From Petasospora fabianii (lineage: Eukaryota; Ascomycota; Saccharomycetes; Phaffomycetales; Wickerhamomycetaceae): a stretch of 64,000 nucleotides of DNA. Position 1 is the stretch's first letter; each line of letters opens with the position of its first letter. A model generated the notes under the pieces. It was not told the DNA's origin. It ran no database searches and was given only the letters and a program-made list of their open reading frames with translations. Shown in pieces: positions 40,501 through 49,876 of this stretch. The DNA lies in NCBI GenBank assembly GCA_022641835.1, contig CP048722.1, positions 310,001-374,000 of the forward strand, in the 5' to 3' direction. A program made the translations under genes and the position numbers.

Positions 40501-40811
40501 TTTTATTTTTAATAATTCGCCAAGTACACTCGCATAAACGTGCATATCTCGAAATTTACGAGTTCTTTTTTTTCGATGCCTGTTTCGGTCTCAACTCGCA
40601 TAAATTATGATTTGCGGGTTATTTTGTAGATCATGATAGAAGGCCTTCTTATTGAGATTGTTGATGCACATAGCTACTATAAGATAACGCTTGACTAAAA
40701 TACATTAATTTAATGTAATCATTATAAAATGCACAATTTCATTAGGAAACACATGCAATATGTTTCCATCAAGGATACTCCCTTTGAATATAAGTATAGG
40801 CATAGAGTAAA

Positions 40812-41966
40812 TCACTTCTTGGCCTTCACAGTCTTCTTTGTAACCTTGTTCTTAGCATCAACTTTAACATTCTTCTTCTTCTCATCTTTTTTCTCCTTCT
40901 TAGCAATAGCCTTAGCCTTTTGTTGAGATTTTTTAATCTTAGAAGCCAACAACTGTGGAACATCTTCATCTTGTACCAATTCCATCAATCCCTTCTCGAA
41001 GGAAGAGAGTTTAATGTTCTCTGGCAACCCTTCAATAGCAGTGGTTGTAGTTGTAGAGGCAGCAGCAACAGTCTTAACTGGCTCAGCAACATCTTCAGCG
41101 GTATAAGCATCTTCTTTCTCATACAATGGCAAAGCTGGAGAATCGTTACTCTTTAAGAAGATACCCTTGATCTCCTCATTCTCGAAATGCTTAATAACTT
41201 GTTCAATAACATTCTCATTGACAGATTCAACATCACCCAATGAGATAACCAAGTTGTTAGATCTTGGTAAAGTGTAAATAACAGAATTTTGAGCCTTCTT
41301 GACTTGGTTTGTCACGGTCTTAATGTTAAACTTATCACCAATCTTAATTGGTACTGGGATCTTTTTCGAATCATAAAAAGTCTTACCCATAAGCTTTGGC
41401 AAAGATGTCACAAGGGCATCATCAGCAAGGAAGATATCATATTTGGAATAAAGTTGTCTTCTTTTTTCAAATTGCTTATAAGTAGTCTTAAGTTCAACAC
41501 CTGGAATGATCTCACCAATGATTTCATTCAATTCAGAAGATTCAATTTGTTCCAAGAGATCCTTATCGATAATGTTATCCCTCACAAGCAATGCAACAGA
41601 CGGAGTCTCTTCAGTCTTTGGTCTGTTTTCAATCTTAATCATCTTTGGCTTAAATGTCTTCTTAGTAGTGAAGAGATCTTTCTTAGTGATAGAGATTTGA
41701 ATGTGGTTTACCAGGTTGTCTTCAAACAACTGATTACCAGATTCTTGTTCCTCCTGTTTCTTCGTAATGAACTTCTTCAATTCCGAAAGTGCCTTTTGGA
41801 TCTTATTAATCTCAACAAGATTTGTACTTTGATGTTTCTCTTCTTCATTGACTTTGATCTTAGAGACATCCATGTCTTCAATACCGGCAGACTTGACGAC
41901 TTTACCCTTTGGCTTTTGTACCTTGGCAGTTTTGGAAACTGTCTTCTTTGTAACTTTTTTCACCAT
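40812..41966 (-). CDS. CIC1: Ribosome biogenesis factor with L1 fold
   Basis: 384 aa (S. cerevisiae Cic1/Nsa3 is 376). Basic Lys/Thr/Val-rich N- and C-termini flank a central domain of the ribosomal L1 superfamily, about residues 60-290. Recognisable stretches are KTFKPKMIKIENRP, YSKYDIFLADDALVTSLPKLMGKTFYDSKKIPVPI and VIYTLPRSNNLVISLGDV. Cic1 binds pre-60S particles near the ITS2 RNA in the nucleolus and is needed for 27S processing. The promoter carries PAC and RRPE elements, as expected for this regulon. Utp30 is the related alternative, but the length and tails favour Cic1, as does the COX6 neighbour (from memory of S. cerevisiae order). Confidence 0.88.
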   Translation of the reverse strand: MVKKVTKKTVSKTAKVQKPKGKVVKSAGIEDMDVSKIKVNEEEKHQSTNLVEINKIQKALSELKKFITKKQEEQESGNQLFEDNLVNHIQISITKKDLFTTKKTFKPKMIKIENRPKTEETPSVALLVRDNIIDKDLLEQIESSELNEIIGEIIPGVELKTTYKQFEKRRQLYSKYDIFLADDALVTSLPKLMGKTFYDSKKIPVPIKIGDKFNIKTVTNQVKKAQNSVIYTLPRSNNLVISLGDVESVNENVIEQVIKHFENEEIKGIFLKSNDSPALPLYEKEDAYTAEDVAEPVKTVAAASTTTTTAIEGLPENIKLSSFEKGLMELVQDEDVPQLLASKIKKSQQKAKAIAKKEKKDEKKKNVKVDAKNKVTKKTVKAKK

Positions 41967-42301
41967 TTTAATGTGTAGAACTCGTAGACTGTCTATAGAA
42001 AGAGATTAAGAGATTAATATAACACTTCCTCATCGCAGTTTTTTTTTGGTGCCAAAATTTTCGTGTGTGGTGTGTACCATTTTGTAGTCACGTGCTACTC
42101 CACGTGACTTGAATATAAATATCTGACATCACGTGATAAGTCACATGACCACAGTTATTCTGCCAATTATCCACGTGCCACTAAGCCCAGTTCCATTTTT
42201 GATCAAATAATCAACTTTTCTGGGTCTCGGAGTCGGTGGGTTTGAGTGTAATATCGTCTCTAAATCATCCTAACAACGCATAATATAGCAAATAAGACAC
42301 A
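41967..42301. promoter_or_regulatory. CIC1-ELF1 divergent promoter
   Basis: 335 bp. On the CIC1 side: PAC element, CTCATCGC at 42029-42036 (GCGATGAG on the CIC1 strand), and an RRPE core AAAATTTT at 42054-42061. In the middle there are four CACGTG boxes at 42089-42094, 42101-42106, 42130-42135 and 42172-42177, plus a related CACATG. PAC/RRPE mark ribosome-biogenesis genes; the CACGTG cluster suggests Cbf1-type control. Confidence 0.7.
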
Positions 42302-42748
42302 ATGGTATGCCATAGACTATCCTACAAACATAGGGGTGTGATGTATAAGACTGAAAACTAACAAAACAACCCATAGGGCAGAAAAAAATCATCAGCTAAA
42401 CCCGTTAAGAAAGTTGTTCAAAAACTTGATACAACATTTAATTGTCTTTTTTGTAATCATGAGAAATCAATCACATGTACACTTGATAAGAAGATCAATT
42501 TGGGTACGTTATATTGCAAGATTTGTGGTCAAAGTTTCCAAACTCCGATAAATGCCTTATCTAAACCTGTTGATGTGTATACTGATTGGTATGATGCTGT
42601 GGAAGAGGTTAATAATGGTAGTGGGAATGAAAATGGTAGTGATGAAGAAGGTGATACTCATACGTATGGTGAAGCTGCTGAAAGGGAGAAAGATGATAAG
42701 TTTATTGAAGATGATGAAGAAGAGGAAGATGGGGATTATTCTGATTAA
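42302..42748 (+). CDS. ELF1: Transcription elongation factor Elf1 (spliced)
   Basis: Join: exon 1 42302-42304 (only the ATG), intron 42305-42376 (72 nt), exon 2 42377-42748; 124 aa. The donor is GTATGC, the branch AACTAAC and the acceptor CATAG. The product begins MGRKKSSAKPVKKVVQKLD and continues with the Elf1 zinc-ribbon: CLFCNHEKSITC and CKICGQSFQTP (four cysteines). The PVDVYTDWYDAVEEV core then follows, with an acidic tail. Elf1 travels with RNA polymerase II and Spt4/5 through chromatin. An ATG-only first exon would be missed by simple ORF calling. The shorter acidic tail compared with S. cerevisiae (145 aa) is normal for the family. Confidence 0.95.
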
Positions 42749-43248
42749 CTGACTGACTGTACAACTACTGGTCCTAACGAACAAACTACAAAGTAGATCA
42801 AATAAGAATCGAATAAATACTTGGCTTTTATTGTATCTTTTTTAAGTCGCAGGTGGAAAATCAATGAAGATGCTTTAGTAAGAGGAAAACGAACAACATC
42901 TGCAATAACAATAACAACATGAACGACAACTTGGACAATAACAACAATAACATCGAATATGTAGTTAAGAATACCTGGTTTATAAGACCCAAGAATTGAA
43001 AGAAGAAACCAAAAGTAAAATGCTGTTATAGATAAGGGTTCTTCCTTATGGTCTCACCTTCTTATAACCCTCATAATCGTGTATGTCTGTATGTCTGTAT
43101 GTCTGTATGTGTGAATGTGTCTGCCTGATGTGATGTTTAAAGAATATGGTTAATGGGATCAAATGTGATGGGGATGATTAGGCGATGAATGCGTATAGTG
43201 ATCTGAATGTGTTTGTGTGGTATTGTATTGTGAGAGGGATGTAAGTAT
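42749..43248. other. Intergenic, 3' ends of ELF1 and COX6
   Basis: 500 bp of convergent 3' flank. It includes AACAATAACAAC-rich sequence (42905-42955) and a GTATGTCT octamer repeat (43081-43110). No gene supported. Confidence 0.5.
43081..43110. repeat. (GTATGTCT)n minisatellite
   Basis: Three and a half tandem octamers. Confidence 0.8.
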
Positions 43249-43863
43249 TCAGTTGTGATGTGGAACGTTAGCCAATTCTGGGAACAAATCCTCCTTAAGA
43301 GTGATACCAAGTTCCTCTCTAACAGCCTTCAATTCCTCAAGGTAAGCATTGTACTGTTCAGCATTCTCAACTTTGTACTTAAGACCTTCAAAGACTCTAA
43401 CAGCGGTAGCATAGTCATTGACTCTTCTAGCAGCCTGAAGAGCCTTCTCAATAACAGTTGGAGATGGAACCAAATCATAAGAGAAGGCATTGTTGAGAAT
43501 ACGCTGAACTTCAAAGAGATCATAAGCCTGGTCGAACTCCTTCTCGAATCTGTAATGTGTTAGTAGTGTTTGGGTCAAAGGTTGATAGAAGCTGGATATG
43601 TCGGTGGTATCAGTTCGGGGATTGAACATGACACTGACTTTAGATATATAGACATGACATCAGTCTTCATATCCATACTATCTAACCACTAAAGTAAAAA
43701 AAGATACTAACCTAGCTGTGAACTCCTCAAAAGTCTCCTCATGGTGGTCAGAGTACTTTCTGATAAAAGTTGGAGCGATTCTAGTAGTAGTAACTGGAGA
43801 GGCAACGATAGCTCTTCTGGCAACTGGAGCCAACTGAGATCTCAAAATGGTTCTGGAGAACAT
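43249..43863 (-). CDS. COX6: Cytochrome c oxidase subunit VI (spliced)
   Basis: Join: exon 1 43863-43712, intron 43711-43550 (162 nt), exon 2 43549-43249; 150 aa (S. cerevisiae 148). The donor is GTTAGT, the branch TACTAAC and the acceptor ACAG. The splice falls inside the codon of Arg in EEFTAR-FEKEFD. A basic presequence (MFSRTILRSQLAPVARRA...) ends near RKYSDHHEETFEEF. The conserved DLFEVQRILNNAFSYDLVPSPTVIEKALQAARRVNDYATAVRVFE block follows in pieces on exon 2. It is the nuclear-encoded matrix-side subunit (mammalian Cox5A) of complex IV. The signature continues to the C-terminal ELGITLKEDLFPE. Confidence 0.96.
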
Positions 43864-44784
43864 TATAGTGTTATGGATTGTAGATTGAAATTCAAATTGA
43901 AGAATTTAATAGGGGAATGACAAGTGTTTGATGTTTTCAAAGGACACTTGTTTATATAGAGCGATAACGCGAGGGTCAAAGGTGTTGGGACTGAATCGGG
44001 GTTGGGTGAATTTGGGAGATTGGATATAGAAATTGCTGTTTTTCTCAAAGAAAAGTCAAAAGATGGACGTTTCAAATGATAAGCAAGGACGATAAAAGGT
44101 AGTATAGTATAAAAACAACTAAGTAAATCCACTTTGTTGAAGAGAAATGTGATGATTTTTTTCTTTCAGTGCGCCGCTCGAGGATTTTGAGTGTCTGCTT
44201 ATTGGTGGAAATACGGCGTTCTAATTGGCTGGCGCGCTCGCGCCTACCCAATGAGGAAACAACTGGCGAAGCCAGTTGTGCCAATTGGCGAAGTCCTCAT
44301 AGGATTTTCGCCATTTGGCGAAATCCACACATCTCTTAAATCCAATGGCACCACTTATTCTTTGTCTGGGCCAATTAAACTGCATACAAAGCATTTGATA
44401 CCCTTTGGACAAAACCTATTAGGCACACTTAAGTAGATAAATAAGACATATACCCTATATGGCGTGATTAAGTTGGTGATAGTAGAGCCTCTCTTATTGG
44501 CTCATTTGATACCCAACCTTATATCTCTTAATCATTCTTATGTCTAAACTATATCTAAGTCACTGGTCTGCCCCATTTGGCGCACATATGCGGGGAACTA
44601 CCTAACTTATTACCTCTATATCTATTTTCATGTATTGTCTTCCCGTGGGCACAGGAAACGTACTCTGTAATAGATAGTATAAATAGTGGATGATTGATCA
44701 TCCAATAAATAAATAACCAAATAAATAATAAATAGTAATAAATAACACGTCAAAGACGTAATAAATAAGGAGTCAGTCTCAATA
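43864..44784. promoter_or_regulatory. COX6 upstream region with inverted-repeat nest
   Basis: 921 bp between the COX6 start and the 3' end of the next gene. It contains the GC-rich inverted-repeat cluster at 44231-44325 (separate entry) and two occurrences of CATTTGATACCC (about 44391 and 44501). No ORF supported. Confidence 0.45.
44231..44325. repeat. Nest of GC-rich inverted repeats
   Basis: Five hairpin-capable elements in 95 bp. They are GGCGCG-CT-CGCGCC (44231-44244); an outer pair ATGAGGA (44251-44257) with TCCTCAT (44294-44300); inside it AACTGGC-GAA-GCCAGTT (44261-44277) and the palindrome CCAATTGG (44281-44288); and GATTTTCGCCA-TT-TGGCGAAATC (44303-44325, one bulge). The motif TGGCGAA recurs three times. 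The function is unknown. Confidence 0.7.
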
Positions 44785-47028
44785 TCAATCAACAAGACCA
44801 TGAATAACAGATTTTGGAACCTTGTATCTTGCACATTGTGCTAATGCCCACTTTAGACGATCTGTAGCAATAACATTCCCATCATTACGTTTTTTAATCC
44901 CATCAATCGTATGCTTAACAAGCATAACAGTTGTTGCTTTATTCATTGGTGATGAACGTCCTAATACACGTTTAACATCACGTGAAAGACAATATGGCAT
45001 AGCGTTTGGTGTATCCATTAACCGTTTAAACGTGGTTAATTGTTCATGTTGTTGCTTCGGAGTGTTGATGGTTACTTGCTGAATCAATTTGGTAACGTTT
45101 GATGGGTTATCAAGAAGCAGGGCATTGTTCAAGAGTTGAATTGATTTAGTCTCGGGACAAGCATTGATGATTGTGTTACAACGTTCAAACTCCTTTGTAG
45201 AAAGCAGTGACATTGTAACTTTCTGATGTAAAGAATGGAACATTGGTTGTGATGATGTGTATAGCTTCTGAAGAATTTCAATAATTTGTCCATTTGACAA
45301 ATAATTACCAATGATTTGACCAATTTTCAAAAGTTCAGAACGTGATTTGAAAATATCACCCTGTTGAATCAAAACCAATGTGGTATCAACACTTCTGCAA
45401 GCTTTAACAAGTTGTGTATATGGTGAAATTGTTGTTGGACCTTTAATCTTGGAGAGTAATCCGTGTCTTAATGATTCAGGTAATGAAGCCATGAAACTGT
45501 TCATCTTAAACATATTAGAATCTGTGATTCTGTAATCAAATCCTTGTAATAACCATTCGACATCTTTAATCAATGAATCTGGTGGAGTTAATTGCTTGGA
45601 TCTTGAATAGATAATTCTGATATAGGCAAGATCAAACATTAAGTTTCTTCTCATTGGGGTTAAACTTGTCACAACACTTTCCAATAACTTGGAATCTCGA
45701 CTTAGTAATAACACAGATACGACATTGTTAATGTTAAGATCGTTAACACATTGACAATTCTCTGAAAGGATCACTTTGGCAAGACCAAGTTTCCGTTGTT
45801 TCAGCAATTTCTTCAGATAGTCACTTATCAATTGATTCTGAAGAGTTGTATCATTAATCAACTTAATACTCTTTCGATGATAATTTTGAGAATTTGTCAC
45901 TCTGCTCCAAATTGCCCTATCATATAATCCAAACTTGACATCACGACATCTCTTAAAGAACGAGAGACATAATCTTGAGATCTCTGAAGATGTTAATGGT
46001 GAATCACTTTGAGCTTGGTATACTAATCTGTGGAATAGACCATCTGGGTTATTGCTTAGAATTCCTCGTTCTTGTAAATGTAACAATGCCTCTCTGGCCC
46101 TACCACTCTTAATCATTCTTAGTGCAAGTGACAAGTTAACAAAATCTAAATCTGTCTCCTTGTACTCCGGGGGTAACACCTCAACATCGGAACAAGAGTT
46201 AACGAGAGCTTCTAATTGTAATACTCTTAATAGATTGAGGAATCTTGGATGTTGGAACCCATATCTTGTAAGAGTCTCACCATTATTTGTAACATTGGAG
46301 AAGATATGCTTAAAGATCTTAACATCACCATTGACTCCAATAAACACAAATTTCATCAATTGTTGGAATCCAATCTCCAAATCATGATCCTCACGTAGTG
46401 TCATAAACACCATTTCATTAATCTTATCAAGCAGTTCCAAATTTGGGAAAGAATCAAGAGTCATATGAAGATATATCGAAGCAACTTGATCAAACCGTTT
46501 ATGCAGTAGAAGATACCTTACCAACCTAACGATTAAATCTGGTCCAATGCGATTATCAAGACATAGTTCACTCATTGAATCAACAACACCAAACTCCATC
46601 TGTACAAACTTCTCTAATGTTGGATAATAAACTCTTAATGGATCCTTATGCCTTAGCAAGATCTCTAATCTCATGTGAGAATCACATGAGCGTGAGAGAG
46701 CATGTTTAAGTGATGCTGGTAGTTCACGGATGTAAACTTCATTAGCAAGTGCCCCACCATGACGAGTAGTGGATCGTCTCTTATGTTGATCTTGTTTCCT
46801 TGGCGCTTCATTTGCAAGTAGTTCTTCAAGACGTGATATACCAGAAGTATCATTGGGAGTGTCTCCATGATCTCTAGGAGACCTTATCTTATCCCTTGTT
46901 GTATAGAAATCTGTGTATGGATGGAAAGAGGTATCAGGAACCAGTTGATTATGGTATAGTTTACGGCGGCTAGACCGAGGACCCCATTGACGCAATGCGC
47001 GGAACCCAGTAACAGTTCGCCTAAGCAT
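44785..47028 (-). CDS. Putative mitochondrial helical-repeat protein
   Basis: 747 aa from the ATG at 47028. The first ~27 residues (MLRRTVTGFRALRQWGPRSSRRKLYHN) are Arg-rich without acids, a strong mitochondrial presequence. The rest is predicted mostly helical, with repeated pairs such as LIVRLVRYLLLHKRFDQVASIYLHM, which recall pentatricopeptide-type solenoids of yeast mitochondrial mRNA maturation and translation factors (Cbp1, Aep, Pet309 types). I do not recognise a specific orthologue; these factors evolve fast. A frame extension upstream starts at GTG, not ATG, and would hide the presequence. It is divergent from WBP1. Confidence 0.65.
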   Translation of the reverse strand: MLRRTVTGFRALRQWGPRSSRRKLYHNQLVPDTSFHPYTDFYTTRDKIRSPRDHGDTPNDTSGISRLEELLANEAPRKQDQHKRRSTTRHGGALANEVYIRELPASLKHALSRSCDSHMRLEILLRHKDPLRVYYPTLEKFVQMEFGVVDSMSELCLDNRIGPDLIVRLVRYLLLHKRFDQVASIYLHMTLDSFPNLELLDKINEMVFMTLREDHDLEIGFQQLMKFVFIGVNGDVKIFKHIFSNVTNNGETLTRYGFQHPRFLNLLRVLQLEALVNSCSDVEVLPPEYKETDLDFVNLSLALRMIKSGRAREALLHLQERGILSNNPDGLFHRLVYQAQSDSPLTSSEISRLCLSFFKRCRDVKFGLYDRAIWSRVTNSQNYHRKSIKLINDTTLQNQLISDYLKKLLKQRKLGLAKVILSENCQCVNDLNINNVVSVLLLSRDSKLLESVVTSLTPMRRNLMFDLAYIRIIYSRSKQLTPPDSLIKDVEWLLQGFDYRITDSNMFKMNSFMASLPESLRHGLLSKIKGPTTISPYTQLVKACRSVDTTLVLIQQGDIFKSRSELLKIGQIIGNYLSNGQIIEILQKLYTSSQPMFHSLHQKVTMSLLSTKEFERCNTIINACPETKSIQLLNNALLLDNPSNVTKLIQQVTINTPKQQHEQLTTFKRLMDTPNAMPYCLSRDVKRVLGRSSPMNKATTVMLVKHTIDGIKKRNDGNVIATDRLKWALAQCARYKVPKSVIHGLVD

Positions 47029-47490
47029 ATAGTTCTCTGTATTGCTTACTGTTACTCCAATAACCGCTGTTTTACCCACGGCGGCTAATGATGAAGGTTG
47101 AAGTTGGTTAAAGAGAAGAGATCTCTCACTCCACTTTTGATTTCCCCACTTGAACTTCGCGAAGGTGTACCTTGTGGTGTATGGGTTTTTTTTTGGGTTG
47201 ATTGGATAGATTAGTTAGTTTAGGGGATTAATATGCTTTTTGTTTGTAGTTTTTTGGATTGTAGTACTTTGTATATACACAGATGACCTTCTCTATAGCA
47301 TAAACAAAGATAAATAGTAATAATGTATCAAATAGAAGACAATTGTTAAGGATAACTGATGAGAACAGCCAAACACCCCAACCCCCCGCGAAAGATGATG
47401 GACATTTTAAACGCGACGTGTCGGTTGACCTTCAGCTTAACAATTGTCTCTTACACTTGTCTCTTCTAAGGTAAACAACCATAGGACCAT
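47029..47490. promoter_or_regulatory. Divergent promoter, mitochondrial protein and WBP1
   Basis: 462 bp. T-run at 47187-47195; CCCCAACCCCCCGCG tract near 47376-47390. No recognised motif. Confidence 0.4.
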
Positions 47491-48777
47491 ATGAAACTTC
47501 TACAGACATTGTGTTCATTTGTTGTTGTCGCTGTGGCATTGGCTGCGCATCCGCCGCCTTCACTGTCTACTAAGACCCTCGTGGTGTTTGACCCAAAGCT
47601 CGTCACCATCGCCGACTATAGCTCTTGGATTCAACAACTCGAGTCCACGGGACTCGAAGTTGTTGTCACAGAGAGTACTGCCGATGTGTCACTCTTCTCT
47701 AATGGTGCTAGACAGTTCCAGAATGTGATTGTTCTCCCGGCAAAGCAACGTACTTTGGGTTCAGATATCACTGGTGCTTCTTTACTTAACTTCTTCAATG
47801 ATGGTGGTGATGTTTTGGTTATTACTTCCCCAGAGGCAGTCTCTGAATCCGTTAGAGCATTTGTTAATGAACTTGGTATCTTCCCATCTCCAAAACAGCA
47901 CTCAATTGTGGACCATTTCAAGTTTGCATCAGAAGATCATAACGTGATTAAGCTCTCCAATGATAACATTGCCAATAAAGCTGTCTTATCATCAACTGAA
48001 CATGTCACTTACCAAGGGTCAGCTGCGCTACTTTCAAACAACCCTTTGATCGTTCCATTGTTACAGGCACCAACTACATCATATACCAAGTCTAGTAAAG
48101 AGGATGATACATCAGCAACGTGGGCTATTGGTAAACAAGCTTATCTCGCTGCTGGGTTACAAGGTCTTAACAATGCTCGTGCTGTTTGGATCGGTGATGA
48201 AAAGCTTTTCACAAACTCTCAGATTGAGCAGAATTCCGGATTTGTTAATGATATTTCTCAATGGGTATTCCAAATTAAGAATGTTATTAGAGCTACTTCT
48301 GTTTCTCATTCTCATGTTGATGGTACTACTTATGAAGAAACTCCTTATAAGATTAAAGATGAGGTTCAATACACCATTGGATTCCAACAATGGGATGGTT
48401 CTAATTGGGTTCCATTCTTTGCTGATGATATTCAATTCGAAGTTAAACTCTTGGATCCATATCATCGTCTAAATTTGACTTTGCTTGAGACAACTGATGA
48501 TTCGGCAATTTATCAAGCTACTTTCCCATTACCTGATAAACATGGTGTCTTTTCATTCCATACAGACTATAAACGTCCAGGATTGAGCTTTGTTGATGAA
48601 AAAGTCATCTTGTCTATTAGACACTTGGCTAACGATGAGTATCCAAGATCTTGGGAAATTACAAATTCTTGGGTTTATATTACATCTGCAATTGTTGTTT
48701 TCATTGGTTGGTTTGTTTTCCTCTTGGCATTCATCTATGGTAAGGATTCTAAAGATGAATCAAAGAAGGAAAAATGA
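47491..48777 (+). CDS. WBP1: Oligosaccharyltransferase beta subunit
   Basis: 428 aa (S. cerevisiae Wbp1 430). A signal peptide (MKLLQTLCSFVVVAVALA) is followed by the lumenal domain, beginning TLVVFDPKLV. The conserved NFFNDGGDVLVITSPEA segment is in the first half. One transmembrane segment lies near the C-terminus (WVYITSAIVVFIGWFVFLLAFIYG). The cytosolic tail ends KKEK, a KKxx ER-retrieval signal (Lys at -3 and -4). Wbp1 is part of the membrane complex that transfers N-glycans in the ER. It is convergent with GIM4, the same pair of neighbours as in S. cerevisiae (from memory). Confidence 0.97.
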   Translation: MKLLQTLCSFVVVAVALAAHPPPSLSTKTLVVFDPKLVTIADYSSWIQQLESTGLEVVVTESTADVSLFSNGARQFQNVIVLPAKQRTLGSDITGASLLNFFNDGGDVLVITSPEAVSESVRAFVNELGIFPSPKQHSIVDHFKFASEDHNVIKLSNDNIANKAVLSSTEHVTYQGSAALLSNNPLIVPLLQAPTTSYTKSSKEDDTSATWAIGKQAYLAAGLQGLNNARAVWIGDEKLFTNSQIEQNSGFVNDISQWVFQIKNVIRATSVSHSHVDGTTYEETPYKIKDEVQYTIGFQQWDGSNWVPFFADDIQFEVKLLDPYHRLNLTLLETTDDSAIYQATFPLPDKHGVFSFHTDYKRPGLSFVDEKVILSIRHLANDEYPRSWEITNSWVYITSAIVVFIGWFVFLLAFIYGKDSKDESKKEK

Positions 48778-48833
48778 TTGACTGGTTTATAGATTTATAC
48801 CTACAATAGCAAGTTATCAGATGATAGATGTAA

Positions 48834-49222
48834 TTACTGCTTAATAATCTGAATCTTATTATCAGTCTTCCACTTTTCAAATTCCTCTACAAGACGACCA
48901 TGCTCTTCAGCCAATTGTTTAACTGTCTTACCAATGTTTTCCAACTTAACTTCCAATACAGGAAGAGTCTCACCAGCAGTCTTCTCCACTAAGGCACCAC
49001 CAACCATACGGAAACACCTTCTTTCCTTTGGTGTCTTTTGCAATGTACCAATAACAATAGAATGTTCTTCTTCATCTCGTTGAAGTTCACGCATCTTTGT
49101 AGCAATATCCGTTAACGTTTGTTGATAATCATTATACTTTTGTTGAAGAGCTGACAGGGTGTTAGTATTATACCTATGATTCTAGGTAAAGAAGACATAC
49201 CTTGTGTTCCTTGCTGTGACAT
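48834..49222 (-). CDS. GIM4: Prefoldin subunit 2 (spliced)
   Basis: Join: exon 1 49222-49201, intron 49200-49151 (50 nt), exon 2 49150-48834; 112 aa (S. cerevisiae Gim4 111). The donor is GTATGT, the branch TACTAAC and the acceptor GTCAG. The protein is MSQQGTQA then LQQKYNDYQQTLTDIATKM, the beta-prefoldin core RRCFRMVGGALVEKTAGETLP, and a second coiled coil ending EEFEKWKTDNKIQIIKQ. Prefoldin delivers nascent actin and tubulin to the CCT chaperonin. The first in-frame ATG of exon 2 alone would drop half of the first helix. The intron position near the start is shared, from memory, with S. cerevisiae GIM4. Confidence 0.95.
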
Positions 49223-49876
49223 GGTGTAGTATTATATCCTGCTCACTTAACCAAGACTAATCTTAAAGCTAGACAAGAGTTAAATTGAGAGTTAAGCTAA
49301 GTAAGAGTTAAGTAAGAGTTAAGAGCCAAGTAAGAGTTGAGTCTGAGAGTCGATTCGCGGGCGCGCCACGAAAATTACCTAATTGGGACACGTTGATCAA
49401 ACCTCTTGATATATCAAATATATGTGGTTTAAAGGGGTATTAATAGTGGTTTTATTACTCAAATAGTAGGTTTAAGGATATAGTATTGGAGTAATATCAA
49501 TTTAATGTTCTTTTCTCCAAGATTATAGTTAAATTGTTGCACAATTTCCAATTTAGTTATAGCAAAGTGCCCCTACCAGACGGTGCCACTAGGAAAAGTA
49601 TAAAAGGAGAGGCATCCGCACTTTTTTCTTCTCCTTTAAAAAGGAGCTCAGCGGCTAATTCACATACTTTTACCATAACAGCGCAAGCTACGGCACACAG
49701 GGTCGATTAAAAACACAACAGTACTAAATAATACCTTTCTCTTCTCTTCCGTCTCCATTTCATCCCATCACTTGCCGCCCGCTAAAGCATCCGCACTGTT
49801 CGTAGGAGACATTCACTTGTTCTTCTCAATTATACAATAACATTCATAACCATAACAAACAAACAAAAGATACATA
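49223..49876. promoter_or_regulatory. GIM4-SPT15 divergent promoter
   Basis: 654 bp. Three related AAGTAAGAGTT(A/G) repeats lie at about 49299-49340. A TATA box (TATAAAAG) is at 49599-49606, 271 bp before the SPT15 ATG. The 11-mer GCATCCGCACT occurs twice (about 49612 and 49787). AscI-like GGCGCGCC is at about 49361-49368. Confidence 0.45.

Larger units (their letters stand above)
37362..40811. promoter_or_regulatory. Gene-free 3.4 kb upstream of the polyQ factor
   Basis: Lies between the start of the polyQ factor and the 3' end of CIC1, so it is upstream DNA for one gene only. I see no credible ORF or tRNA. Contents: a 14-bp palindrome TGCGCATATGCGCA at 38500-38513; A-tracts at about 38540 and 39265-39345; a hairpin TAACACAA-5-TTGTGTTA at 39501-39521; four ~9-bp ACATATAG repeats (39647-39675); G/C-rich GGGGGGACTCATGG repeats (40224-40256); and ATTCATTTTTTT repeats (40370-40500). 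It could be a long regulatory region with non-coding transcripts. A centromere cannot be excluded. Confidence 0.45.

Noticed and set aside
40347-40610. 87-aa Phe-rich ORF
   Set aside because: Translation of T-homopolymer repeats; not a plausible protein.
37362-40811. Centromere
   Set aside because: No CDE-like motif, large inverted repeat or known element cluster was seen; kept only as an alternative.
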